A DNA stretch of 30,673 nucleotides, from NCBI GenBank assembly GCA_009602725.1, contig WELB01000109.1, forward strand, positions 204,817 to 235,489, given 5' to 3'. The notes below the pieces were generated by a model. It saw only the letters and a list, made by a program, of their open reading frames with translations, was not told where the DNA came from and did not search any database. A program made the position numbers and the translations under genes. The DNA comes from Spirogloea muscicola (taxonomy: Eukaryota; Streptophyta; Zygnematophyceae; Spirogloeales; Spirogloeaceae). Positions 18,377 to 28,095 of the stretch are shown here, piece by piece. The first letter of the stretch is position 1. Every line of letters begins with the position of its first letter.

Positions 18377-18632
18377 AAAAGGATGAGCCCATCTCAAGTC
18401 CGTCAATGCACTTGGCGACTCATCAGGCCCTCCGTCACTCGGTACTGTACACACTTCCTTGCCTTCCTTCTTTCCGTAGAGCTGCTCTTGCTGCTTTCCC
18501 AGCAACAGCCTCACCTCAGCAGAGCGTTCGTCCACATTCCCCGGCCCCGTCGCGGCCCCACTGAGCCCCCGGCGGGGCGAGACGGCGGCGCGGCCGCGCG
18601 GCTGGGCCGGGCGCCAAGCCCCCCGGGCAGCC

Positions 18633-21600
18633 ATGGCGCTGTCCGCGGCCGCCGTGCTGGCGGCCGACGCGCCGCCCGGCGCAGACCTGGAGGCCGTGGT
18701 GGCGCAGCTGATGAGCGCCAGCAACGCGGAGCGCGGCGCCGCCGAGGCCGTGTTCGAGGACTGCAAGGCGGCGCTGCCGGACGCGCTCGTGCTGCGCCTC
18801 CTGGCGGCGCTGCGCGCCTCGCCGCGCGACGACCTGCGCGCCATGTGCGCCGTGCTGCTGCGCCGCGTGCTCACCAAGGACGACGTCTCGCTGTGGCCGC
18901 GCCTCGCGCCGGCCACGCAGGCGGCCGTCAAGGCGGAGCTGCTGCAGCGCGTGCGCGACGAGACCGCTAAGTCCATCTCTAAGAAGCTGTGCGACACGGT
19001 GGCGGAGCTGGCGGCGGGCGTGTTTGAGGACGGGCTATGGCCCGAGCTGCTGCCCTTCATGTTCGCCTGCGTGTCCGCGCCGGACGACCGGCTGCGTGAG
19101 GCCGCGCTGCTCATCTTCGCGCAGCTGGCGCAGTACATCGCGCCGTCCCTCGTGCCCTACCTCGCCACGCTGCACGGCGTGCTGCACCAGAGCCTCGCCT
19201 CCTCCACCAGCTCCGGCGTCCGCATCGCCGCGCTGCGCGCCACCGCCTGCTTCGTCCAGATGCTGGAGTCCCCCCAGCAGCGCGAGCGCTTCCAGGACCT
19301 CCTCCCCGGCATGATGTCCACGCTCTCGCTCGCCCTGCAGTCCCACGAGGAGGCTGCCGCGCAGGAAGCGCTGGAGCTCTTCATTGACATTGCAGGCACG
19401 GAGCCCCGCTTCCTGCGCCGCCAGCTGCAGGAGCTCGTGCACGCCATGCTCCAGGTACAGCTCATGCCACGGGGTGTTCTGGGACTTGCCCTCCAGCGCT
19501 CCTTCCGTGCCAGCCTCCAGAGCACGTCGCTTCCCGCAGACCCAGCTGACCTCCAGCTTGGCTTCTGCAGATTGCAGAGGCCCAGGAGCTGGATGAGGGA
19601 ACCAGGCACCTGGCTGTGGAGTTTCTGATCACCTTGGCCGAGGCACGGGAGCAGGCCCCGGGGATGATGCGCAAGCTCCCCCAGTTCGTGGGCCGCCTCT
19701 TCACAGCCCTCATGGCCATGCTGGTGGACATCGAGGACGACCCTGCCTGGCACTCGGCGGACGGCGAAGATGATGACGGCCAGGTGTTGGACAGCGGGAA
19801 CTACGAGGTGGGCCAGGAGTGCCTCGACCGACTCTCCATCTCCCTGGGAGGCAACTCTGTGCTTCCTGTGGCCTCGCAGCTCCTGCCACCGTACCTTGCT
19901 GACCAGTCCGATTGGCGCAAGCGCCACGCCGCCCTTGTCACACTGGCGCAGATTGCCGAGGGCTGTGCAAAGGTGAGGTCACTAGCCTGTCAAGCAGCTG
20001 AGGATACACTCGCTGTCTCGGCAGACCTCTGCTGACATGCTCTCGTTGCTCTTCTCTGAAAAAGAGGGCAAGGTGCATTTCCTGCTCACTGGACGGTAAG
20101 GTGAAGTTGCTGACAGTCATTCGCCCTTGTGACCACGCTGTGTTGCCGAGTGCCGTGTGCAGGTGATGGTCAAGAACCTGGATCCAGTAGTCAGCATGAT
20201 CCTGGAGTCCTTTCGTGACCCTCATCCCCGTGTGCGTTGGGCGGCGATCAATGCCATCGGTCAGCTTTCCACTGATCTGGGACCTGACATACAGCAGCAG
20301 CACCACCAGCAGATTCTGCCCAGTCTTGTGGCAGCCATGGACGACTTTGCCAACCCCAGAGTGCAGGTAAGCATCTCGCTCCTTTTGTCGGGCATGGGCA
20401 GACCGTGTTGCACAAGAGGATGGATAGACGTGAGTCCTGATCAGGCATTCTTGGAGCTCTTGCGAGCAGCTCCTGTGATGTCCCATTGGTCTTCTTCTCA
20501 GCTGTGCCCTCTTACCAGCATCTCATCATCATCTTGAATTCTGCTGTCTCTTGCCTGAAGGCACATGCTGCAGCTGCTGTTCTCAACTTCAGCGAAAACT
20601 GCAATGCGGATATCATGGCACCGTACCTTGATGGTGTGATCAGCAAGCTCCTGACGTTGCTGCAGGTAATAGTTTGAGTCCAGGCCTCTGGACTCGATTG
20701 TATAAGTTGCTGCTCTTCTGACGACAAAGAAGGTCATCATCGTAGCACACCTACATTCTCACATGCTAGCTGGAATACTCCGTAATGCAGAGTGGCAAAC
20801 GCGTGGTCCAGGAGGGAGCCTTGACTGCGCTAGCCTCTGTGGCAGACTGCTCACAGGTCAGCAAGATGACTGGGTCTGATCATCTTGAGTTGCAGCTCTT
20901 CGCACCAGACTACTTTGCTTGGCAGACTGCTCACTCTTCTGGTTAGATCATTGGATATTATCATCTTGATGTGCAGCTCTTAACACTCAACTACTTTGCC
21001 AGATACTGAGACGACTTGTGCGTGCACAAAATGCAGATGCATTTCCAGAAGTATTATGATACAGTAATGCCGTACCTAAAGACGATCTTGATAAATGCAA
21101 ATGACAAGTCGCACCGAATGCTCCGTGCTAAGTCAATGGAATGTATCAGTCTCGTAGGGATGGCTGTGGGAAAGGACAAGTTTCGGGAAGATGCGAAGCA
21201 GGTAACTCCAACTTCATGTTTGTCATCTCACAGTATATGCTTCCAGCTCTTCCTATATTCTGCAACATCTGGAGTGCAGATTACAATCTTGTATGTAATT
21301 ACTCATTTACCAATTTGCTGCAGGTTATGGATGTACTTGTGAGACTTCAAGGTCAAGAGACGGATGATGATGATCCTACTAGCAGCTACATGCTGCAGGC
21401 CTGGGCAAGGCTCTGCAAGTGCTTGGGCCAAGAGTTTCTACCATACATGCATATTGTGATGCCACCACTCCTGCACTCGGCACAGCTGAAGCCCGATGTG
21501 ACTATCACGGATGCAGCTTCAGACGATGATGCGGATATTGACGATGCTGATGATGACAGGTATACCCTCCTTGGGCCCTCCTTGCTGTCTACATTGTTGA

Positions 21601-24600
21601 CGCAAGTCACTCTAGGATCTAAATGTGGGGCATTCCGAGAAACTTAGGAGCATGTGTCATTGAGCTAGCTTCACGTGGCTGTCCTTCACGTGGCTGTGCC
21701 TGAGCGTGTCATGTCCTTCTCTTGCAGCATTGAAACAATCACGATCGGGGACAAGAGGATAGGTATTCGCACAAGTGTACTGGAGGAGAAGGCCACAGCT
21801 TGCAACATGTTGTGCTGCTACGCTGACGAACTCAAGGAAGGGTTCTTCCCCTGGATAGACAAGGTGAGCCCATTGTGCTCATTGACCATGGTAGATGGAG
21901 GTCATGCGCTTTCCTTGGCTGAGTGACTGCTTAGCCACTCGCAGGTTGCTCCTATTCTCGTGCCCCTGCTCAAGTTCTACTTCCACGAAGAAGTCCGAAA
22001 AGCAGCAGTCTCAGGTTGGCTACTACGTCTCTTGATTGTTGATCTCAAATACCTGTTGCAACCAGCTTCTGTATATTAATCTAGTGGAGGTAGCGGCATG
22101 TTTTTAATTTTTGCCACTGAAGTTTTACAATCTTGTTCTATGCAGCTATTCCCGACTTGCTGAGATCAGGAAAATTAGCATTGGAGAAGGGCATGGCACA
22201 TGGGAAGGATCACACTTATCTCAAACAACTTCTTGATTACCTGCTTCCTCCTCTTCTAGAAGCTCTTCACAAGGTCTTAGCCACAACCCTCCACCTTCAC
22301 GGTATTGAGTTTGTTGCCTGTACCACTGAAGATGTGGAGGAATGTGTTGTCCTTCACATATACTCACTTACTGCTGTTGTGGCAGGAGCCGGAGACTGAA
22401 ATATGTGCCAATATGCTGGAGTCAGTCAACGAAGTCATCCAGGTCTGAGTGACATGCTTTGGTAGCCTGCTTTGATTGGTAAAAGGCACTGCTTTTTGAA
22501 GTAGAAGGCACTGCTTTGTCCTCAAGGTCCCTTTCGTGGAGACCTCACACTTGAAGGGCTTGCAGGTGGCAGGGCCACTCCTGGATTCGGGTCAGATCAG
22601 AGCATTGATTGAGAACTTCAAAGAGGTACTTGCTGCCAGCATGGAGAGGACGTCAGAGAGAGCAAAGAGGAAGCGCACAGAGGATTTTGACGAAGAAGAG
22701 GAAGAGATGATGCTGGAGGAAAATGAGCAGGAGGAGGAAGTTCTTGATCAGGTCAGCCCATGCTCACTCTTCTTCTTGAGGACAGGGAAGCGTGGGTTGA
22801 TTGTCCTGCTTGTCTACTTGTAAAAATGTGAATACTCACATTGTTGAGGTATGCAAGAGGTACACAGTCCAATTTCATGCAAATAGTGGCATGGAGAACC
22901 CAGAGGTGCAAGACATGTGCTGTCCATCCTCTGCACAAGTTGACCAGCTGATTCCGATATTGCAGGTGGCTGAGTGTGTTGGATCTCTGATCAAAATCTT
23001 CAAGGGCAGTTTTGTGCCATACTTTGATGAGCTGGTGGAGTCCATTCAATTGTTGCTGGTAAGTCGCACTCTCATGGATGGAGCATGAGCGCCTGCATGC
23101 CAGTTGCATAGATCTAGCAATACAGGCAGTGCCAGTGATGAGGTGAAAGCTGCAATTACGTGGTCTTAATCTGCTGAGGTTTAAAGATTCTGTTAATTCT
23201 TGTCTTCTGCTAACAGTCTGGGTGCTTTGCGTGCTACTATGGGGCCAGATGCAGCCTCTTCACGAATATACCTTCCGCACTACTCATAGAGATGTGGTTG
23301 TCATGCTGTTATTCCTGACTGGCACTGCAGGGTAAGGAGAGGGCTCCTGAGGAGAGAAAAGTGGCCATCTGTGTGTTTGATGACATAGCAGAGCACTTTG
23401 GAGATGCTTCCAGCAAGTAAGTCTCTGGCCCATGGCTGTTTGTACAAAAGCGGACTTGCACAATACTGCTTGTCATACACGCTTCTTAACCCCGCCACTC
23501 ATGTGGATGAGGTTGGGTGCAGGTACTACCCAACCTTCATGCCGCCACTGTTGGAGGCGTGCAGTGATGTCAACTCAGATGTTCGTCAGGTATCTGATTG
23601 AAGAACTGCAGCAAGAATTCTGTACTAGTGAGCTTGTCCACCACTTATCTACTTTGTGGCCATCAATTCCCATCCTAACATTTGTACGAAGCAGGCAGCT
23701 GTATATGGTGTAGGAGTATGTGCACAATTGGGAGGCGACAGCTTCAGGCCAGTCTGCACAGGTGAACATGCTCTCTGAATATTGATGTGAGACATGAGCA
23801 TCATGCAAACAAGGATGCCCATTCTTCTGAAAAGAGTTGTGAAGATAAGAGTGAATGTAAACTCTTATCATTCTGCATGCACAAAGACCCACTGTAAAGC
23901 TGCTCGCTTACCTTATTCTGATTTCCATGGGCAGTTTGTGGGTTATCTCAATCATGTATGATTGTAGGACTCAAGCGAAGCCATTCTTGTAATTGGCTTG
24001 TGAGCAGAGGCATTGACAAGACTGACCAGTGCTATTGGACATCCGGAAGCCCGTTCGGAAGACAATAGAATGGCCACGGACAATGCTATCTCAGCCTTGG
24101 GAAAGCTGTGCGAGCATCGAGCCGATTGCATTGATGCCTCTCAAGCTACCAGTCTGTGGCTTAGTGCCTTGCCTTTGAGGGATGACTTGGTGGAGGCACG
24201 GATTGTGCATGCTCAGCTGTGCTCTATGGCCGAAGCGTAAGTAACCCTCTTGTTGTTGCAGCAAGTTGTCTGCTCCACACAGGATGTCTTCCACCACCAG
24301 AGATGCATGCTAAGTGCTACTCTTTGCTCTGGTGCAATACCTCACTATACCTAGCTAGCAGCACTTGGTTAATGCAGAGGTAGTGAAGTAAGCTGCCCCT
24401 TCTTGCAGGTCAAATCCGCACTTGCTCGGCCCCAACAACCAGAACTTGCCAAGAATAGTCAGTGTTTTTGCTGAGGTGAGGCTTTCACTAACGTGCATGG
24501 CAGCTATCGATTTAGCAACTCCATTGCCGTTTAGCAGAATGGAGCAGGCATGGAAGAGCCAGCTCGTTGAGCAATCCCGCAAATCATGTCAGCTACTTGC

Positions 24601-24850
24601 TCATGAGTCGATTGTAGTATGCAAATGTGGGGTCGGCTGTGAAATGATGTGCGTCCGAGGTCCCTTGATGCAGGTTCTTGGAGGGGGCTCGGAGCTGGCC
24701 ACGGAGGAGACCAGTGTCCGAATGATCACGCTCCTCCGGCACCTGCAGCAAGCCATGCCGCGAGATGCATTGAATGCAACATGGGCGCGCTTGGAACCTC
24801 GGCAGCAGGCCACATTGCAAGCCCTGTTGGGAGCCTCGTCATTGAGCTAG
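18633..24850 (+). CDS. IPO5: Importin-beta-3 / importin-5 nuclear import receptor
   Basis: A HEAT-repeat karyopherin that carries ribosomal proteins and histones into the nucleus under RanGTP control. Exons: 18633-19454, 19571-19972, 20163-20366, 20561-20665, 20791-20856, 21037-21201, 21324-21559, 21728-21863, 21945-22014, 22146-22273, 22386-22442, 22566-22751, 22966-23058, 23331-23416, 23523-23589, 23695-23761, 24008-24236, 24409-24475, 24674-24850. They sum to 3363 bases, or 1120 residues plus stop, close to the 1097-1115 usual in the family. Every junction is GT-AG and in phase. Diagnostic segments: DEGTRHLAVEFL, RVRWAAINAIGQLSTDLGP, VLNFSENC, LRAKSMECISLVGMAVGK, SYMLQAWARLCKCLGQ, the acidic DDDADIDDADDD loop, KATACNMLCCYADELKEG, the acidic EEEEEMMLEENEQEEEV stretch, GPNNQNLPRIV, and the C terminus LQALLGASSLS. 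The first exon is unusually long and very GC-rich. The start is supported by the GC-rich context and the family N-terminal length. Confidence 0.97.
20840..21000 (+). repeat. Tandem duplication (80 + 81 bases) spanning an IPO5 exon end and intron
   Basis: Unit 1 (20840-20919) starts TGGCAGACTGCTCAC inside exon 5 and crosses its splice donor. Unit 2 (20920-21000) repeats it downstream in the intron, with shared blocks TGGCAGACTGCTCAC, ATCATCTTGA, TGCAGCTCTT and CTACTTTGC. In unit 2 the donor is gone (CAC is followed by TCTTCTGG), so the duplicated exon end should not be used. Confidence 0.85.
23844..23869. other. 9-bp hairpin in an IPO5 intron
   Basis: GATAAGAGT (23844-23852) and ACTCTTATC (23861-23869) are perfect inverted repeats around an eight-base loop. 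It lies in the intron 23762-24007. The stem starts with the same GATAAGA as the MOT1 intron hairpin. Confidence 0.7.
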
Positions 24851-25440
24851 TAAATCGTTAGGGCACGTCTCGCTGATTGCTGCACAGACGGAGGGTCCGG
24901 GCAACTGCCAACGGGGCGAAAGCCGGGGTCAGTGGCAGCACGAGCAGGCAGCACAAGGCAGCAGAGGCTGACATGCAGGGGGCGTCAGTGCACGAGAAAT
25001 GGCGGCGGGTCTTGATGAGCGTAGGAGCACCGAAGACAAGGCGGCTGAGGGTCAGCGAAGGAGAACGCCGTGAGGAGCGCGGGGGGGGGAGCCAGCAAGG
25101 GCCGTCGGGAGGAGGGGCCGCCGGGCTCCCGATCCTGGGAGCGACGTTGTGGGGCGTTCCTCAGACGTGGGCCCCCGTCTCACATCAGCTCGTCGGCGTC
25201 CACGCCGGGGGGGCGGCTTTCCGGAAGCCTTTCTTCTTGAACATTTCCATTACCTGACTGATATCTCACAGCCGTTAAATTAGCCATTGCCTTACATCGG
25301 ACGATCTGTCATCCTCTGGCAGGTGGCGACTGAGTCGGCCAGCTGCAACTGCAGCGGCGGGGCTGCAGCCTGAGGGCCAAGTCGAGGCCCCCCCCGTGGC
25401 CGCGGCCGCCGCCGCCGCCACCGCCGCCGCCGCCAGCGGC

Positions 25441-25482
<42 letters not shown>

Positions 25483-25517
25483 GGCGGCCCGGCGGGCGCA
25501 GGGCCTGCGCGCCCGCC
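24851..25517. promoter_or_regulatory. Spacer between IPO5 and the CNOT9 paralogue; 3' UTR and promoter
   Basis: These 667 bases hold the IPO5 3' UTR and, nearer 25500, the upstream region of the next gene on the same strand. They are purine- and G-rich at 25020-25140 and consist of GCC/GCG triplet repeats at 25385-25442, followed by a 38-T run. I see no additional gene, no TATA box, and no copy of the element shared by MOT1 and CNOT9. Confidence 0.6.
25443..25480 (+). repeat. 38-base poly(T) homopolymer
   Basis: An uninterrupted run of 38 T lies in an otherwise very GC-rich triplet-repeat context. GCGGCGG occurs directly on both sides. It sits 37 bases upstream of the proposed start codon of the CNOT9 paralogue. 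It may be a real slippage tract, the poly(A) trace of a minus-strand retro-insertion, or an assembly artefact. Confidence 0.95.
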
Positions 25518-27858
25518 ATGCCGTCGCCTCCACGCCCTCATGCACCGGCGCCACAGCAGCCCGGCCTGGGGCTCCGCCCCCGCCCCCCACCTTCGCCGAC
25601 AGCTGTACACCCGCTGCGATCCAGCACCAACTTCAACGCCAATCAGCTGCGACGCAGGCCGCGTGCCACTCGCAAGCCCCGCCCCACAGGCAGCGACGCC
25701 GCCAAGGCTCTCATCTGCGAGCTCGTGCTCGAGCTTCAGGAGCCCGAGATGAGAGAGAATGGCCTGCGCTGCCTCAGTGGCTGCCTCGAGGATGTGAGTG
25801 CAGCCGAGCAATGCATGCAGGCCGCTTGGAGGGGTAGGCTGGACGGGCGACGGCTGTCGCTCCTTGGACGTGTTGCATGCAGGTCTCATCTGTAAGGACA
25901 AGCTGCTGACAGCTCCTCAGCTGCATAGCAACGTCAACGCTGCGTGCCTGACAGAAACGAGAACACGATGAAGTCACTTACCAGGACGCTGGCTTCCTTA
26001 TTTATAACTCCTGTGGCACCTTAGCTATTCTGCTCCAAGAACTCATTGCTGTCTATCCAAACCTCGCCTGCGGTGAGCTCAACGTGAGAGGCTGCAAGCG
26101 AGTGGACAACGTGCTCACTATACTCCAGGTGATCAAGCACACTGCAATGCACTCCATGGCAGACTTATCAATGCTGCTAGTTCATGTATCCACAGCACAC
26201 TTGCAATGGTCGTATAGTCAACTGACTGTGTTGACGTAGTTGCGATGTGTGATTGAGACGCCCCGACAGTGTGCAGTAGACACAGCATTGACAAGTTTTT
26301 ATGCATGACATTTGACTGGTTGCCACAATTGGTGGAGCTCATACTAATAATGGTCAAGGCTTTCATCTCAGTGCGTGTCAGCTAATAGGGAGACTCAAGT
26401 ACACCTCCTACAAGGTATGCTGCTAGAAGACAAGCTAGTACATCTGCTATCAGCTGTAGCCAAGTTGCAGATCATTTGGAACTTCTTTGCAGGATGCATG
26501 CTCCTTCTTGCCGAAATTAGATCTTGCTCTTTTGCATGAGCCTGGTATACTTACTATGTACATGCGTGTTAGCCACTGGATGTATGACTTAAGTGGTTGG
26601 TCTACAGGATGCGTCCTTGACTGGATTTTCCCGTTCATCTGCAATCAGCAGGATTCTGAAGCCTTTGACAGGATGAGACTAATGAGCCTGTCTATCCTCG
26701 GAGTGGTTTGTCAGGTTGGCTTCTGTTGACATCTCGCATGTTGTCAATGCATTGCTTGCTTGTACCACAATCTAGGTATCTAGCTTGCATGTCATTGTAG
26801 CTCCTTCAATGACGATTGGCTTTTAAAAAGCGAAGCCGATGGTGGCTAACACCGACATATCACATAATTTAATCATGTGGGACTAAGTTAAGCGAATGGA
26901 ATCAGAGCAATGAAGAACCAGCAGTGCTTACATGGCTTTTGGAGCACGCACTAGGACCACTCCTCTACTCCTCGCAGATAGGAAGTGAATTGTCCAGATC
27001 GGTAAGACAGGATCTTGAAGTGCTTTCTCTGTCTTTGTGCAGTGTAAGTGTAGGTACATGTGGCTAAAGCTTTGTTTGCTGGGTTCTCAAGCATAAGTCT
27101 GTGATTGCAAGTAGCCTGTGCACTAAACAGTTACTCACCGGATTTTGCAGGTCACTTTGCTTATCTTGCGTAAATTATTGGTCAGCAACAATACTGTGGA
27201 ATATGTGTGTGCAAATAGTACTTATTTGGAGAACATGGACAAGGCACTATCAAATTTGCTCAGTAGCATGGCTGAGCAACCTTCCCTCACCCTGCTGAAG
27301 CAAGTGATCTGCTGTTACTTGTACCTATCTGAACACGCCAGGTGCAGAAACGAAGGCCTCCGCCATGATGGATGGGCCTTGTTTGCAAGATAGTCACATC
27401 AGCTTCGAACACCTGACTCCAGTTGCTGGCTGGACTGCAGAGGTCGTGCACATATTCAATCATCGCTGCCAGCAATACTTCGCGATCCCCTTTGCGGTGA
27501 GAGTCTGAAGGTAAGTCTGGAACTTCACCTCCGATCAGCTTTGTCGTGAGATGCATAAGAGATGTAGCAATCACTTTGCAACTCCACGAAAGTGCAGGGA
27601 GGATAGGAATATTTCGAACTCACTAGACTAGCTACATAAATATGCATGGAGTAAATAGCTAGGAATTGCTTAGGAGTCACTTGATCCCGAACGAAGCCTC
27701 CTCATAAGAAGGAAAAACACTCCGTGGTTGTTTAGAAACGTTAAGATAATAAGTCCTCAAACAATCCTACCTCTCCCTTCATTTGCTCGTCCAATCAGGC
27801 AGACTCAGGTGCGCAAGCGAAGCTACAACGGCTTCTGCTTAACCTTGAAACTGAGTAA
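25518..27858 (+). CDS. Diverged CNOT9 (CAF40/RCD1) paralogue
   Basis: CNOT9 is an armadillo-repeat subunit of CCR4-NOT, which deadenylates and represses mRNA. Proposed exons: 25518-25793, 25955-26128, 26240-26294, 26608-26714, 26906-27001, 27151-27341, 27441-27510 and 27799-27858, giving 342 residues. Exon lengths 107, 96, 191 and 70 and their phases are exactly those of the canonical copy at 28096-30366. Its second exon (174 bases) equals two canonical exons fused. Family features: LVLELQEPEMRENGL, NSCGTLAILLQELIAVYP, DWIFPF, LGPLLYSSQIGSELSRS, AEQPSLTLLKQVICCYL and LPAILRD. Divergence is heavy: WHS of the canonical copy is [11 protein letters not shown] is CCYLYLSE, and the C terminus ends soon after LQRLLLNL. 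About 65 Arg/Pro-rich residues extend the N terminus. The acceptors at 26239, 26607 and 27798 are inferred from phase and weak similarity. No stop or frameshift is needed, so I favour a functional paralogue over a pseudogene. Confidence 0.85.
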
Positions 27859-28095
27859 GCCATGTACACATACACCTTACTGTGAGACAAGTACATGCAC
27901 CCTTCAAATAGGATGCGCAAGTACCAGCATGCGCTGGTGTGCCCAGGACGCAGCTATAGACAGGAAGCAAGACAAGATAGACCTGCAGGTTGAAGTATTG
28001 ACAATGCGTCAATGCTGCAGTCTTCACTGAGCTAGTTATCTATTTAAGCCACTGTGCTTGTAATCCTGCTGCTTTTAGCAACTTCGGACATGCCT
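27859..28095. other. Short convergent intergenic region of the CNOT9 pair
   Basis: Only 237 bases separate the two stop codons, so the 3' UTRs of the two paralogues probably overlap in antisense. TGTAA occurs at 28059-28063 on the plus strand, 201 bases past the paralogue's stop. That is a plausible green-algal poly(A) signal, though a five-base match alone is weak. Confidence 0.5.

Larger units (their letters stand above)
18027..18632. promoter_or_regulatory. Divergent promoter region shared by MOT1 and IPO5
   Basis: These 606 bases separate the ATGs of two head-to-head genes, so both 5' UTRs and core promoters should lie here. The ends are extremely GC-rich and the centre (18380-18500) is less so. 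I see no convincing TATA box. The stretch holds copy B of a dispersed repeat, one undetermined base at 18098, and a sequence shared with the CNOT9 upstream region at 18338-18376. Both genes are housekeeping, which fits a bidirectional promoter. Confidence 0.7.

Noticed and set aside
18257-19138. Long minus-strand frame across the IPO5 start.
   Set aside because: It is antisense to a conserved IPO5 exon. High GC makes long spurious frames common here.
27342-27393. Ending the CNOT9 paralogue at the stop reached by reading through the donor at 27342.
   Set aside because: The donor is at the exact position of the canonical gene, and a 70-base exon at 27441-27510 continues the family alignment in phase.
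25518-27858. Calling the CNOT9 paralogue a pseudogene.
   Set aside because: All eight exons are open, phases match and splice sites are intact. Divergence alone does not show loss of function.
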